A stretch of 64,000 nucleotides of DNA from contig CAKQKE010000005.1 in the NCBI GenBank assembly GCA_934247935.1, positions 1 through 64,000 of the forward strand, given 5' to 3'. The notes beneath the pieces are model-generated. The model was given only the letters and a program-made list of their open reading frames with translations, searched no databases and was not told where the DNA came from. Below are positions 50,640 to 61,000 of this stretch, in pieces (the stretch's first letter is position 1; every line of letters starts with the position of its first letter). Source of the stretch: an uncultured Clostridia bacterium (GTDB lineage Bacteria > Bacillota > Clostridia > Christensenellales > Borkfalkiaceae). Both the position numbers and the translations under genes were made by a program.

Positions 50640-52313
50640 TCAGTTAGATTTTGTGTTTATGTGTAAATATCTGTCGGCATCGTAACCGCCCGCTACATAT
50701 TTATAATCAACGTTGTCTTTCATGTTTTCTTTGGTAAGTTTGGTTCCGTTTGCGACGATGTTGTCCAGATATAAATCGTAAATAAAGCAGTTTTCGCTGT
50801 CGTACGTTTGCAAGTGAAGCATTTTGCCGTAATTGATTTTTGCTGTTACGTTTTTAAAGAAAATGTTTTTTACTATGCCGTAACCTTCGCCTCTGCCGCC
50901 GCTACCGCCGATATATACGTTTAAAAGTCCGGGGGTCTGGCTGAAATATACTTCCATGTTTTTGAAAACTATGTTTTTCATGGTCGCACCCTTTCTGTTG
51001 CCCATCTGAATTACGCAACAGCCGAGGTGATTGCTCCACGTGCCCGTTGCAAAACCGACCGAATTGTCCTCGAAACGCACGTCTTGCGTGTCGTAATTGG
51101 ACTCGTAAATACAACCGTAAGCAACGGCTTTATCCGTCCATGCGGCGTTATATCTGAAAATAACGTTTTTAGTTTGTCTGCCTTGGCTTGTGGTAGATTT
51201 AGTCTCGAAAGCGTCGTCGCCGGTGTGGATAAAGTTGTATTCTACAACTGCGTCCTGACAGTCGGAAAGCATAATTCCGTCGGCGAACACCCTGTAAGCG
51301 AAAAACATACAAGTGTTTACTTCCACACCTACGCATGCGTTCATGCAGAGCGTCCAGGTCTGGGAATTGATTATCGTTATTCCGCTGAAAGACGCATTGT
51401 AAACACAGTCGAAATTTATGCCGCCTTTGTTGTTGTAATAACCTGCCGGAACTTCGCCGCCGCAACATGCCGAGAAGTCGAGCAAGCCTCTGCCTGCAAC
51501 TTTTATGTTGTTGCCTTTTGCATAAATCGCGTTTGTACCTGCTCCGCTTTTTGCGGGCATAACTTCTATGTAAGCGTTTCTGTCGAGATACAACATAGTG
51601 TCGGATGAAAGCCTTATGCTGTCGGTTTTGTATTTGCCCGCTTTAAAATAATATACCGTATTCGGCTCGCTGAAAGTGGTTGCGCTTACGTCTTCCGAGT
51701 AATCGCCCGGCTCTATATATTTTACTGTATAATTTGCAAAAAGTTTAGAAGTGTCCTCTTTTTTTGCTATCATCAAAGTCAACGCTTCTTCGGGCGTTTT
51801 ATCGAATGCGAACGAATAAGAGCCGTAAGCGGTTATTCTTGCTTTTGCCGTAGCGTTGCCGTTTTCGTTTGAAATTTCAGCGGTCACGCCGGTGCTTTCG
51901 GGAAGAACCACGACTTCGGGTTTGTATCCCGACAAATGATTAGACAACTCTCTCGCGGTGATTTCCGCGTCGATATAAAACGGCTTTGAACTGTCGATTT
52001 CTTCTACGTCTATCATAGCGAACGAATGTATGCCGCTCGCCGTTCTCGACGCATATACCGGTACGTCTTTGCCGTTTAATTTCATTGTGTAATAAGGACT
52101 TAAAATAACGCCGTCTTCCGTGGGAAGATTTGTGCTTACCGCACTTTGATAAGCCTCGTCGTCATTTACGTCTTTAACGTCGTAAACGGCGTATTCGATA
52201 TTACAATTAGGGGTTGCCGATATCGGCGGCTTTTTGTTGTTGCCGCATGCCGCAGCGGTGAAAATTGTTGACATACAAATAATCGCTCCTAAAATTTTAC
52301 AAAGTTTACGCAT
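50640..52313 (-). CDS. parallel beta-helix glycoside hydrolase lipoprotein (copy 4)
   Basis: 557 aa, first of the four in transcription order. Lipobox TAAAC (Cys23). Catalytic Asps D345 (VFADGIMLSDC) and D366-D367 (IHTGDDAFETKS). NNSVGFATG-type and NHLGCCVIQMG segments align with copy 3. GGAGG lies 7 nt before the ATG, and the gene starts 10 nt after the permease gene, so transporter and hydrolases are one transcript. The role is presumably external cleavage of the polysaccharide into oligosaccharides for the ABC importer. Confidence 0.72.
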   Translation of the reverse strand: MRKLCKILGAIICMSTIFTAAACGNNKKPPISATPNCNIEYAVYDVKDVNDDEAYQSAVSTNLPTEDGVILSPYYTMKLNGKDVPVYASRTASGIHSFAMIDVEEIDSSKPFYIDAEITARELSNHLSGYKPEVVVLPESTGVTAEISNENGNATAKARITAYGSYSFAFDKTPEEALTLMIAKKEDTSKLFANYTVKYIEPGDYSEDVSATTFSEPNTVYYFKAGKYKTDSIRLSSDTMLYLDRNAYIEVMPAKSGAGTNAIYAKGNNIKVAGRGLLDFSACCGGEVPAGYYNNKGGINFDCVYNASFSGITIINSQTWTLCMNACVGVEVNTCMFFAYRVFADGIMLSDCQDAVVEYNFIHTGDDAFETKSTTSQGRQTKNVIFRYNAAWTDKAVAYGCIYESNYDTQDVRFEDNSVGFATGTWSNHLGCCVIQMGNRKGATMKNIVFKNMEVYFSQTPGLLNVYIGGSGGRGEGYGIVKNIFFKNVTAKINYGKMLHLQTYDSENCFIYDLYLDNIVANGTKLTKENMKDNVDYKYVAGGYDADRYLHINTKSN

Positions 52314-52323
52314 ATATTTCCTC

Positions 52324-53220
52324 CTATTCTTTTACCGAACCGACCATTACGCCTTTTACGAAGTATTTTTGGAAGAAAGGATATATACAAAGTATGGGCG
52401 TAATAGAAACCATAATCATCGCGGCGTTGTTGCCTTGAGCAAAAAGTTTACTGCCGTCGAGAGGTTTACCTTCGTAAGAGTTTCCGTCAAGCGCCATAAG
52501 GGCGTTTCTTAATGCGAGTGCCAGAGGATAAAGGTCGGTACGCTGTCTTAAAAAGAACGACGGCCAGTACCATGCGTCCCAGTTGCCCACGATAAGCCAA
52601 AGCATTACCGTCGCTATGCCCGCTTTTGATAAAGGCAAAACGAATTGGAACAATATTCTGAATTCGCTTGCTCCCTCGATACGGCAAGATTCCAGAATAC
52701 TTTCGGGGACTTGCAGGAAGAAGTTTCTCAATATAATCATGTTGAAAGTGTTTGTTCCGAAAGGTATAATCAGACACCAAAGGTTGTTGATACCCAAAAG
52801 TTTTTCTACCGTGAGGTAAAACGGAATGATACCGCCGCTGAAAAACATCGTTATGATTATTAAAGTGAAAAACACTTTAAGTCCGGGTACGTTCTTTCTC
52901 GAAAAAGCAAACGCGCCGAAGGACGTGAGCACAAGCGAATATAAAGTGGTGACTACGGTGAGAAATACCGATATCAAAAACGCCTGACCTATGTTTTGTT
53001 TTCCGAAAATGAATTTGTAGGCTTCTATGTGAAATTCTCTTGGGATTACGAAGAGTTTTGCTCTCATAAAGTCGCCTTTTGACGCGACCGAAAGCACAAG
53101 TTCGTACAACATCGGGAATAAACACAATAACCCGAAAATCGTAAGAGCGATGTAATTTATAATATCGAAGGCATTAACTTTAGGTTTTAGCAAACTGCCT
53201 TGTTTTTTGTTGTTTTGCAT
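52324..53220 (-). CDS. carbohydrate ABC transporter permease (LplC/YtcP type)
   Basis: 298 aa, start taken as ATG 53220 (an upstream in-frame GTG at 53235 overlaps the AAGGAGG site). Six membrane helices of the CUT1 family. The cytoplasmic EAA loop that contacts the ATPase is visible as ESCRIEGASEFRILFQFVLPLS near 188-209. It pairs with the LplB-type permease upstream and the 607-aa solute-binding protein. LplABC/YtcQ-YteP-YtcP type importers move complex oligosaccharides such as rhamnogalacturonan pieces in Bacillus. Confidence 0.9.
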   Translation of the reverse strand: MQNNKKQGSLLKPKVNAFDIINYIALTIFGLLCLFPMLYELVLSVASKGDFMRAKLFVIPREFHIEAYKFIFGKQNIGQAFLISVFLTVVTTLYSLVLTSFGAFAFSRKNVPGLKVFFTLIIITMFFSGGIIPFYLTVEKLLGINNLWCLIIPFGTNTFNMIILRNFFLQVPESILESCRIEGASEFRILFQFVLPLSKAGIATVMLWLIVGNWDAWYWPSFFLRQRTDLYPLALALRNALMALDGNSYEGKPLDGSKLFAQGNNAAMIMVSITPILCIYPFFQKYFVKGVMVGSVKE

Positions 53221-53239
53221 AGTCTTGCCAAACACCTCC

Positions 53240-54211
53240 TTAGTCTAACGAATACATGCTGTATCCGTTGATTTTTTTGGTAATAAAGTTGCCCGTTATA
53301 AGCAAAATGAAGTTTATTACGTTTTTAAACAAGCCGACGGCGGTCGAAAAACCGAATCTGCCGGACATTGCCTCGGTATACACGAGAGTATCGATGATTT
53401 CGGCTTTCTCGAGTATTCCTTTATTATATAAGTTGTATACGGGGTCGAAACCCGCATTCATAATATTGCCGATTGCAAGTATTAAATTTATTGTGATAAG
53501 AGGCACAAGGCTCGGAAGCGTAATATATTTTACATGACCCCATCTGCCTGCTCCGTCTATCGTCGCCGCTTCGTAAAGCGACGGTGAAATTCCGCTTATC
53601 GAAGCGATATATATGACTGTTCCCCAGCCCATTCCTTTCCATAGTTCGGCTAAAATAAGTATGGTGTAAAACGCGTCGTTTTTAAGCAAAAACGCCTGTC
53701 TTGTACCGCCGAGCGCATCGATGATGTTGTTTAACAAGCCGTCGTCTACCCTGAGTATTTGTTTTACTATACCGCCGATTACTATCCATGAAATAAAGTA
53801 CGGCAAATACATCATCCACTGGAAAGTCTTTCTGCACCAACTTACCCTTACTTCGTTTAATAAAAGAGCGAGAATTATCGGTGCGGGAAAACAGAAAATC
53901 AACTTTAAAAAACTTATGGTCAAAGTATTTCTGAGTGCGCGAACCATATTCGGCGTTTCAAAAAACTCGATAAAGTATTCCCATCCTACCGATGGGCTGC
54001 CGAGTATGCCGTAACGGGGAAGATAATCTTTCCATGCAAGCGCGATACCGTACATGGGCACATAACTGAAAATTATGTACGCGATTAAAACGGGCAACAA
54101 CATAAGATAAATTTGCCAGTTGAGTTTTACCCTTGACAAAAACAATTTTTTCTTATCGTTTCCCGCCATATTGTATTCTGAATTCGTTTCCAGTTTTTTA
54201 TTTTCCATCAT
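53240..54211 (-). CDS. carbohydrate ABC transporter permease (LplB/YteP type)
   Basis: 323 aa, six membrane helices. The EAA loop is YEAATIDGAGRWGHVKYITLPSL near 211-233. Family features LNWQIYLMLLPVLIAYIIFSYVPMYGI near 31-57 and FKNVINFILLI near 294. AGGAGACA lies just before two adjacent ATGs. No ATP-binding subunit is encoded anywhere in the locus, so this importer must borrow a shared MsmK-type ATPase. Confidence 0.9.
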   Translation of the reverse strand: MMENKKLETNSEYNMAGNDKKKLFLSRVKLNWQIYLMLLPVLIAYIIFSYVPMYGIALAWKDYLPRYGILGSPSVGWEYFIEFFETPNMVRALRNTLTISFLKLIFCFPAPIILALLLNEVRVSWCRKTFQWMMYLPYFISWIVIGGIVKQILRVDDGLLNNIIDALGGTRQAFLLKNDAFYTILILAELWKGMGWGTVIYIASISGISPSLYEAATIDGAGRWGHVKYITLPSLVPLITINLILAIGNIMNAGFDPVYNLYNKGILEKAEIIDTLVYTEAMSGRFGFSTAVGLFKNVINFILLITGNFITKKINGYSMYSLD

Positions 54212-54249
54212 TGTCTCCTGTAAACGGTTAAGGTTGTTTTAAAAATAAA

Positions 54250-54288
54250 ATTTTTTATTTGGCAAGCGACTTTCGTCGCTTGCCAAAC
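54250..54288 (-). terminator. stem-loop between the small LamG gene and the permeases
   Basis: Minus strand: GTTTGGCAAGCGAC, GAAA loop, GTCGCTTGCCAAA, then TAAAAAATTTT. A tetraloop-capped stem of about 13 bp, 16 nt after the stop. The T tract is short, so partial termination could raise the ratio of upstream surface proteins to permeases. Confidence 0.6.
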
Positions 54289-54304
54289 GAGTAATTAAAA
54301 GTGA

Positions 54305-56059
54305 TTAGTTTTCTTTTCTCTTTGCCACATACATAGTAGCCGCAGCCATTGTCAAAAGACCGAATATAGCAAGTTCGGCATTTACCGAGCCGCCGCAACC
54401 GGACTTTTTACCCGAAGAGTTTTTAGTGTATTTAGCGTAAAGAGTGATATCGTGAGCGTCGGTATAATCAAGACCCGTAAATTTGTTTTTCAACTCTTTA
54501 TCGGTGTACCAACCCGCAAACGTATAACCTTCTTTTTCGGGAGCGGTCTTAAGAGTTTCGTTGCCGCCTTCGGTATAAGTAGTCGTACCGAGAGAAGTTT
54601 CTCCGTCGTAATACGTAACCGTGCCTTTTTTAAGTTGAGCGTAAATTTCAATGTTCAAACCGTCGGAAACGTCGATGTAATAGCACCCTAATTCTTCGTC
54701 CCACATATACTCCGCAACGTCCTCCATGGTATATTCCATGTTGTCGTAGTAGAATCCGGTAAGTTGAACGGTAGGATCTAACTTTTCGATCTTGAACGTA
54801 AGCGCGGCGTTTTTAAACTTAGTAGTCATGGTACCGGGCACAAACGCTTCGTCGTTTATTTTTACGTCGGTTACTTTAATGAGAGTCTTGTCGTAAGTAA
54901 AGTCAACGGTATAACCGTATTTTACCGACAAACTCAATTGTTTTGCATTTGAATAACCTTTACCTTGCAAATAACACTTGATAGTATCTTCGTTTGCTTT
55001 GTACCAAACGACATTCGTCTTTTTTGCAGAACCGTCGCTTGTGTTTACTCTTACGGTCTTTGGCAAAGCGTTGATGATATCGGTCATTTTGTTTCTGTCC
55101 GTAATTTTGGTATCTACGGCGTCGAGTTGAGATTGAACGTCTTTAATTTCGGTTGCGTAAACCATACCGTCTTCGATTACAGCCTCTTCTCCGTTGTAAA
55201 GTTTGGTTACGTTTGCTTCGGATAAAGCAATGTCGTATACTCTTACGTCGGCGATATCGAACGAGCCGTACATTGTGTTTGCACCGCCGTCGCTTTCGCA
55301 TTGTCCGTTAAGACAGAACGTATATCTGTTGAGGTCGCCCGAAGAAAGGAATATTTTAGCATCGGGTTGAGTAAGCGTCGTATACAACACACCGTTGTAA
55401 TAAATCGCGATAGAGCCCGTATCGGCGTCTGCGCTGATAGTCAAAGTGTGCCACTTTCCGTTTACTTCGGTAGGAATACTTCTTCTGTTGGTCTGAGTCC
55501 AATTATATGCTTCGTCGCTCGTTGTGTCTTCGACGGGCGCGCCGATTTGCGAATAAGGTTGATATTCGATATGGTCATTCCAGGGAGCAACGCCCAAAGA
55601 ACCGTTATATTTGCCCGTTTGAAGAAGATAATAAGAACCGTTGCCTTCCGGAACGTTTACTCCTCTGAATTCGATAGACAAAGTAAACGAATCGCTAACT
55701 AAATCGCTGAAGTCTTTAGAGCCGGAAACAGCCTGAGCATAAAGTATGCCGCCGCGGCTTGTTTTATCATCGGTATAAGTTCTTCTGAGTTTTGCAAAGG
55801 TTTTGCCTTCTTCTTCGCCCCAGTCTACGCCTTTTTCGGGATCGGTGGGAGCAGACGTGTCTTTAGCCAAAAGGTCGAAACCGTTTGTAGACGAGTCTTT
55901 ACCGATGTTGTTTGCGTCGTTAAACTCGTAGTGAGCGACTGTTTTAATGGTGTTGTCGACAGTCTCTTCCGCACTTGCCTTTACCGCTTGGGGATTGAGC
56001 AACGCAGTGCCGCCCGCCGTGATTGCCGCAGCCAACATTAATGACATTAATTTTTTCAT
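54305..56059 (-). CDS. surface LamG-domain protein with InlB-type repeat and C-terminal anchor
   Basis: 584 aa: signal peptide (about 1-29, ending near KASA), a LamG/concanavalin-like lectin domain (about 36-290, KTVAHYEFNDANNIGKDSST and later GSFDIADVRVYD), a middle region of unclear fold, one InlB B-type repeat (EKEGYTFAGWYTDKELKNKF near 503-522), and a C-terminal anchor: SGCGGSV, a hydrophobic helix and KRKEN. No LPxTG motif. Probably glycan-binding at the cell surface, presenting substrate to the lipoprotein enzymes. Placed between the solute-binding protein and the permease genes. Confidence 0.78.
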   Translation of the reverse strand: MKKLMSLMLAAAITAGGTALLNPQAVKASAEETVDNTIKTVAHYEFNDANNIGKDSSTNGFDLLAKDTSAPTDPEKGVDWGEEEGKTFAKLRRTYTDDKTSRGGILYAQAVSGSKDFSDLVSDSFTLSIEFRGVNVPEGNGSYYLLQTGKYNGSLGVAPWNDHIEYQPYSQIGAPVEDTTSDEAYNWTQTNRRSIPTEVNGKWHTLTISADADTGSIAIYYNGVLYTTLTQPDAKIFLSSGDLNRYTFCLNGQCESDGGANTMYGSFDIADVRVYDIALSEANVTKLYNGEEAVIEDGMVYATEIKDVQSQLDAVDTKITDRNKMTDIINALPKTVRVNTSDGSAKKTNVVWYKANEDTIKCYLQGKGYSNAKQLSLSVKYGYTVDFTYDKTLIKVTDVKINDEAFVPGTMTTKFKNAALTFKIEKLDPTVQLTGFYYDNMEYTMEDVAEYMWDEELGCYYIDVSDGLNIEIYAQLKKGTVTYYDGETSLGTTTYTEGGNETLKTAPEKEGYTFAGWYTDKELKNKFTGLDYTDAHDITLYAKYTKNSSGKKSGCGGSVNAELAIFGLLTMAAATMYVAKRKEN

Positions 56060-56110
56060 GATTTTCTCCTTATTTTTTATTTTTTTAACGCTTTCTGCCC
56101 TTTTTGTTGT

Positions 56111-57934
56111 TTAACCTTGAGCGTTTGCGTTTTTAGCCTTTCCGCTTGCGATATAATCGTTGTATTCTTTAATCATATCGCTTCCGCCGTTCTTGAGATA
56201 TTGAGAAACGAAACTCTCCCAAGTCTTTCTGAAGTTGAGCGGAACTTCTTTCAAATCGTCGTAACTGAACGTAGTGGGATTGTATTTTGTCTTTGCTACG
56301 TTGTCTTTACGTTTATAATATTTGCTGTTTTCGTTTTTCTCGAGGTTAACTATGATTTCCTGGAAAACGTTTGTGCATCTATTTTTATTTTTAATGACTG
56401 CATTCGTCTGAAGCCACGGATAATCGGCAGGTTTGTAAAGAGATTCGGACTCTTTTTCGCGTTTGCTGATTATATCGGCGTTTGTGCCGAGAGTGGACTT
56501 GTAATCCATAGTCCAGTCGACGAGAGCGTAAAGGAAAGTTGCCGTGTCGTAAGTACGGATTCCCTTTCTGAATTGATTGTTTTCGTCCATGGGAAGAAGA
56601 GACGTCTTGTTGCCGTCTGCGTCTTTTTCGTAGTGTACGCCTTCAACGCCGTATTGCAACAATTCGTAACCTTCGTCCGAAAGGAGGTAATCGTAGAATT
56701 CGAGACATTTTCTTATTCTTGCATTGCTCATGTTTGCGTTGATACAGAAACCTTGCCAGAACGGCGCGCCCGAAGTATTGTAATACAATCCGTTTTTACC
56801 CTTAGGCGGCTCGATAAGCGCGATTCTGCTTGTCGTTTGCTCTACCGATTCTTTAGTGACGGACATCATGTAAGAAACGATAACGTTGAGCCAGTTGTGA
56901 GCGTACATCATGCCCGCGTCACCTCTTGCAAACTTTTGTTGTTTGTCGTCGTTGGAGTTTGTGAGCGAGTCGATAGACATATATCCCTCGGAAATAAGTC
57001 TCGTGATAAACAACGAAGCGTATTTAGAACCGTCGCTGATATCGCCCGGCTCGTATTGCTTCTTACCTTCTGCGTCGTTGTACATAAAGTCGTTCCACGA
57101 AGAACCGAAAGCGTTGAAAATCCATGCGTCCATATCCTTATTGGATTCGGAAACGTAACCGTAAGTGTCGTCTTGACCGTTGTTGTCGGGATCGTAAACA
57201 GTGAACGCGCGTGCCAGACGATAAAACTCCAACAAATCGGTGGGGAGTTTATATGACCATTTTTCTCTTATTTCGGTGGTGAGTTGAGCCTCGTTTTCGA
57301 TTACGCCTTCGTCGATAAGACAGTCGGCAAGTTTGGCATTGAGGTTGTCTATCCAGTCCTGACGAACGTAAAGAGACTTTTCGTTTCTGTGAGCGGCGGG
57401 AATAAACCAAGCCTTGCCTTTTCCGTAAGTGATGTTGTAACGGAGATATTCGTAATCTTTAAGACGTCTGTAAATGTTGGGATAATGCTCTTCGCTGACC
57501 CAGTCGGAAATGGGAAGTAAATCCCCGTTTCTTATAAGATTGTCGAAAAATTCGGGGTCGGTAGGTCCTTTGAAAAGGAAAATGTCGGGTAAATCCTTAC
57601 TCGATCGCATAAGTGCGAGTTGATTGACGAGTTGATCGCCGCCCGTATTCTGAGCCATTATCGTTACGCCGCCGATTGCATTGCTTATTTTAGTATAAAC
57701 GGGCGATTTTGACGTTCTCGCCTGATTGAATTCGTCCCAATCGTTTTTGAAAACGGTAATTCTCTTTACGTTTTCGTCGTTTACTTCTTTATAAGCCTTG
57801 CCGTCTTGGGAAAAATCTATGTTGCCGTCCCAAGTCGAACCGCCGGGTTTTTTACCGCAACCGACGCCCAATATAAACGTAAACGCCGTAACCAGACACA
57901 ATAATGCGGCAAGAAGTTTTTTCATTGACTTCAT
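56111..57934 (-). CDS. extracellular solute-binding lipoprotein (LplA/YtcQ type)
   Basis: 607 aa with a signal peptide ending in the lipobox LGVGC near 22-26. The large size and features such as DLPDIFLFKGPTDPEFFDNL near 115, NEKSLYVRQDWIDNLNAKL near 183 and ECLEFYDYLLSDEGYELLQYG-like text near 406 fit CUT1 importers for complex oligosaccharides. It captures oligosaccharides outside and delivers them to the two permeases downstream. AAGGAG lies 9 nt before the ATG. A 16-bp hairpin precedes it and could allow higher expression than the permeases. Confidence 0.88.
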   Translation of the reverse strand: MKSMKKLLAALLCLVTAFTFILGVGCGKKPGGSTWDGNIDFSQDGKAYKEVNDENVKRITVFKNDWDEFNQARTSKSPVYTKISNAIGGVTIMAQNTGGDQLVNQLALMRSSKDLPDIFLFKGPTDPEFFDNLIRNGDLLPISDWVSEEHYPNIYRRLKDYEYLRYNITYGKGKAWFIPAAHRNEKSLYVRQDWIDNLNAKLADCLIDEGVIENEAQLTTEIREKWSYKLPTDLLEFYRLARAFTVYDPDNNGQDDTYGYVSESNKDMDAWIFNAFGSSWNDFMYNDAEGKKQYEPGDISDGSKYASLFITRLISEGYMSIDSLTNSNDDKQQKFARGDAGMMYAHNWLNVIVSYMMSVTKESVEQTTSRIALIEPPKGKNGLYYNTSGAPFWQGFCINANMSNARIRKCLEFYDYLLSDEGYELLQYGVEGVHYEKDADGNKTSLLPMDENNQFRKGIRTYDTATFLYALVDWTMDYKSTLGTNADIISKREKESESLYKPADYPWLQTNAVIKNKNRCTNVFQEIIVNLEKNENSKYYKRKDNVAKTKYNPTTFSYDDLKEVPLNFRKTWESFVSQYLKNGGSDMIKEYNDYIASGKAKNANAQG

Positions 57935-57970
57935 TTTTTGTACTCCTTATTAATAAAATATAGTTTTATT

Positions 57971-58006
57971 TTATAATTCTGCGCCGAAAGCGGCGCAGAA
58001 TTATAA
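57971..58006. other. 16-bp GC-rich hairpin between the large LamG gene and the binding protein
   Basis: TTATAATTCTGCGCCG pairs perfectly with 57991-58006 over AAAG. The minus-strand sequence after it is AATAAAACTATATTTT, without a U run. Position before a solute-binding-protein gene suggests an mRNA-stabilising or attenuating element. Confidence 0.6.
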
Positions 58007-58061
58007 TGTTTAAATTTGTGGGTTTTATCGCTTAAAATAAAACTTTATTTGTCAAAAATGA

Positions 58062-61000
58062 TTAGTTTGCTCTTCTTCTTTTTGCAAACAAAACTACCGA
58101 GCATGCCGCAAATACTATAAACAACATACCCATGGAAGAAGCGTCGATCGTGCCGAAGCAACCTTTCTTTTCTTCTGCCTTAACTTCAACCGTAACGGTG
58201 CTGTCTGCATTTACGGTGAATTTGTATACGCCGTCAACTGCCTTGATTTCTTGTCCGTTTACTTTTACGCTTGCAAGTTGATATTTGTCGGCAACCGTAA
58301 CAGTGATAGTAACTTCGTCGCCTGCATATGCCTTGGTTGCGCTCAATTCGATTGTTGCGTTTTCAACTTCGGTTGCAGTGATTGTGTAATAACGAGTGTA
58401 AGTTGCCGATACGACTACTGCGTCGTCGCCTTCTTTTACGGTGTAAGCGTACTTACCTTCAACAGCGGTCAATGTTTCGCCGTTTACGATAACGGTAGCA
58501 AGTTCGTATCCTTGTGCGGGAGTAACAGTGATAGTAACTACGTCGCCAACGTTGAGGTTGCCCTCTTTATCGGTCGTGATTTCGCCGCCCGTTACGTTGT
58601 TAACCGTGAGCGCGATAACCTTTTTAAACGTTGCGCTTATAGTCACTATAGAATCGTTTTCGCCGATTGTATAAGTGTATTTATCTTCAACAGCGGTCAA
58701 CGCTTCGCCGTTTGCCGTAACGGAAACGAGTTCGTATCCTTGTGCGGGAGTAACGGTGATTGTTACTACGTCGCCTGCGTAACCTTCTTCTTTATCGAGA
58801 GTGATTTCGCCGTTTGCAAGTTCGTCAGCCTCTACGTAAACGAGGTTTTTAACAGCGAGTTCGTAAGAAACCGTTCTGCTGTCGAGCACGTAAGGAACGT
58901 TTAATCCTACGGTGCGGATATAACCTTTAGCGATATATTTTTTGCCTTGTTTAACGACTTTTTCCCAATATACGCCTACTTCGCCGTTTGTTCCGTCTGC
59001 AAGAGTCGTCTTTACCTTTGCGGTATTGAGATTGTCGAGCATATCTTTAACGGTCATCTGGTCGGTGAATTCGATTTCGGATTGTTTGCCGCCGTCGAAC
59101 GTAAGGGTCGTTTCGTCGTAAGAAGTGATGTAATTGTCGCCCGAAAGCGCAAGTACCTGATTGTAAGTTTCGTAAATCTTTACCTGAGATTCGGTGAGCG
59201 CGAAGTCGTATAACGTTACGTTTTTAAGCATACCTTTGAAGAATATGTCTTGTCCGTTACCGTTGTATGCTCTGCCCAATTCAAAACGAAGCACGTTGCT
59301 TGTAAAATCGAAATCTGCGGGAACGTCGCCCGTAAACTTAACCGCGCCGTCGAAATAAACAGTGCACTTTCCGCCCGCCTGAACGGTAAGCATAACTTTA
59401 TGGAAGTTGTCGGTGCTTAAATTTCCGATTTCCTGACCCCAACATTCGTTGCCGTTGTTTGTGATGTTGCCGGTGTTGCCGTTTGCTCTGTCGCTCATCG
59501 AGAAACGAAGAAGTTGGTTGTCGCCCGAGAAGTTGAACGCAAGCCATTTTTTGCCGTCCATACCGAAGAATACGGGTGCTGCCCACCAAGCATTGGTCGT
59601 ATCGGGTTTGCTGATTTCAAACGAAAGCGAGAAAGATTTAAGGTCGCTTGTGAAGTTGTGCTCAACGGACAAATAATCGTCGACGCCGTCGAACGTAAGC
59701 ACGCCGTCGGCTGCTTGTATTCCGCCGTTTGCTATCATATTATATTGACCCATGCTGTCCTTACCCGGGTTTGCCGAATCGTTGAATTCGTATTTAGCAA
59801 AGGGGTTAAGACTCGTTTCGGTAGCATAGATTTTTGCATATGCTTTTAAGTTGTTTGTGTTTGTTACTTCGGAAACTGTACCTACTATATAAGTGTTGGT
59901 ATCGCTGCCGTCACCGTTTTTATCTGTAGTTACGTCGTTCCAAGCGATAACAGCAAGCACTTCGCTGCCACCTTCGAGAGTAACTTTATAAGTTCCTTGT
60001 GCGGGAACGAGCGATAAAATTTCTTCCTTAGGTGTATTTGCGGGTATAACTATTTGAGAAGACAAATCGAGAGTTGCTCTTTCAAGAGTTTCTTCCTTTT
60101 CGGTGAAACTTGCATAAGCCTTTACGCCGTCTGGGTTGTTTGCTCCCGAAACGTTACCTTCGATATATCTTTTACCCTCTTTTTCTACAACGCCCGTCCA
60201 TGTAACGGATACAGTCTTTTTTTCGCCGTTAGACATAGTTGCTTCATATTCGCCGGTTTTAACGATATTGCTCATAATGAAATCGCCGGAAGCGGATTTA
60301 GAAACAGCAAGAGTTTTTGTAAAGTCAACGTCTACCGACGCAACTTTTGCATGGCTGTTTGCATATTCCGTCCAATATTGAGCAACTTGATCGTCCGTGA
60401 ATTGAGTATTCCAGAAAACAAGTTCTTTAATACCGCCCGCATCAAGAGTTCCTACGTCACCTTTCTTATTTGCGGGTGCGCCGATTGAGAATACGTATCC
60501 GCCGTCGCCTTCGTTGTAAAGAGTCCAATCATCGGCGATTTTTTTATTGATTTTGTTTTTCTCTTCATCCGAAGCACTTGTGTTTTGATATTCAACTCCG
60601 TTGATATAAAGTTTTAAATATCCGCCTGCTTTTGCGGTAACCGTAATACGCGTATAACCTACAGCGGGTTCGTTTATTGCAGCACCAGCCCAACAATCGC
60701 CGTTTTGTCCTTTAACGTGGAAACGCGCCTGTCCGCCGGCTGTGTTATCAAAGTAGAAATAATTTCCGCTATTGTACGCAATACCGATAACGTTTCCCCA
60801 CCAAGCACCGCCGTTTAACTTCATTTCAAAACTCATCGTAAACTCGGTTAAGCCTTGAAAAAGGTTGTTGCCCGTCATTGCAAGAGCAAAGTTGCCGTTA
60901 AATTCAACGCCGCCGTCTACTTGAGTGAATTGATCTTTACCACCGATTATCGTCATGCCGTAGTTGCCTACGCTGTCCTTGCCGATATCACTGGCATCGT

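Noticed and set aside
45389..52313. Pectate or rhamnogalacturonan lyases instead of hydrolases
   Set aside because: The Asp/Asp-Asp spacing fits clan GH-N hydrolases, and I see no lyase-type Lys/Arg or calcium motif; still only a sequence-level judgement.
56117..57256. 379-codon open frame on the plus strand
   Set aside because: Antisense shadow of the solute-binding lipoprotein gene, with no start signals and no family resemblance.
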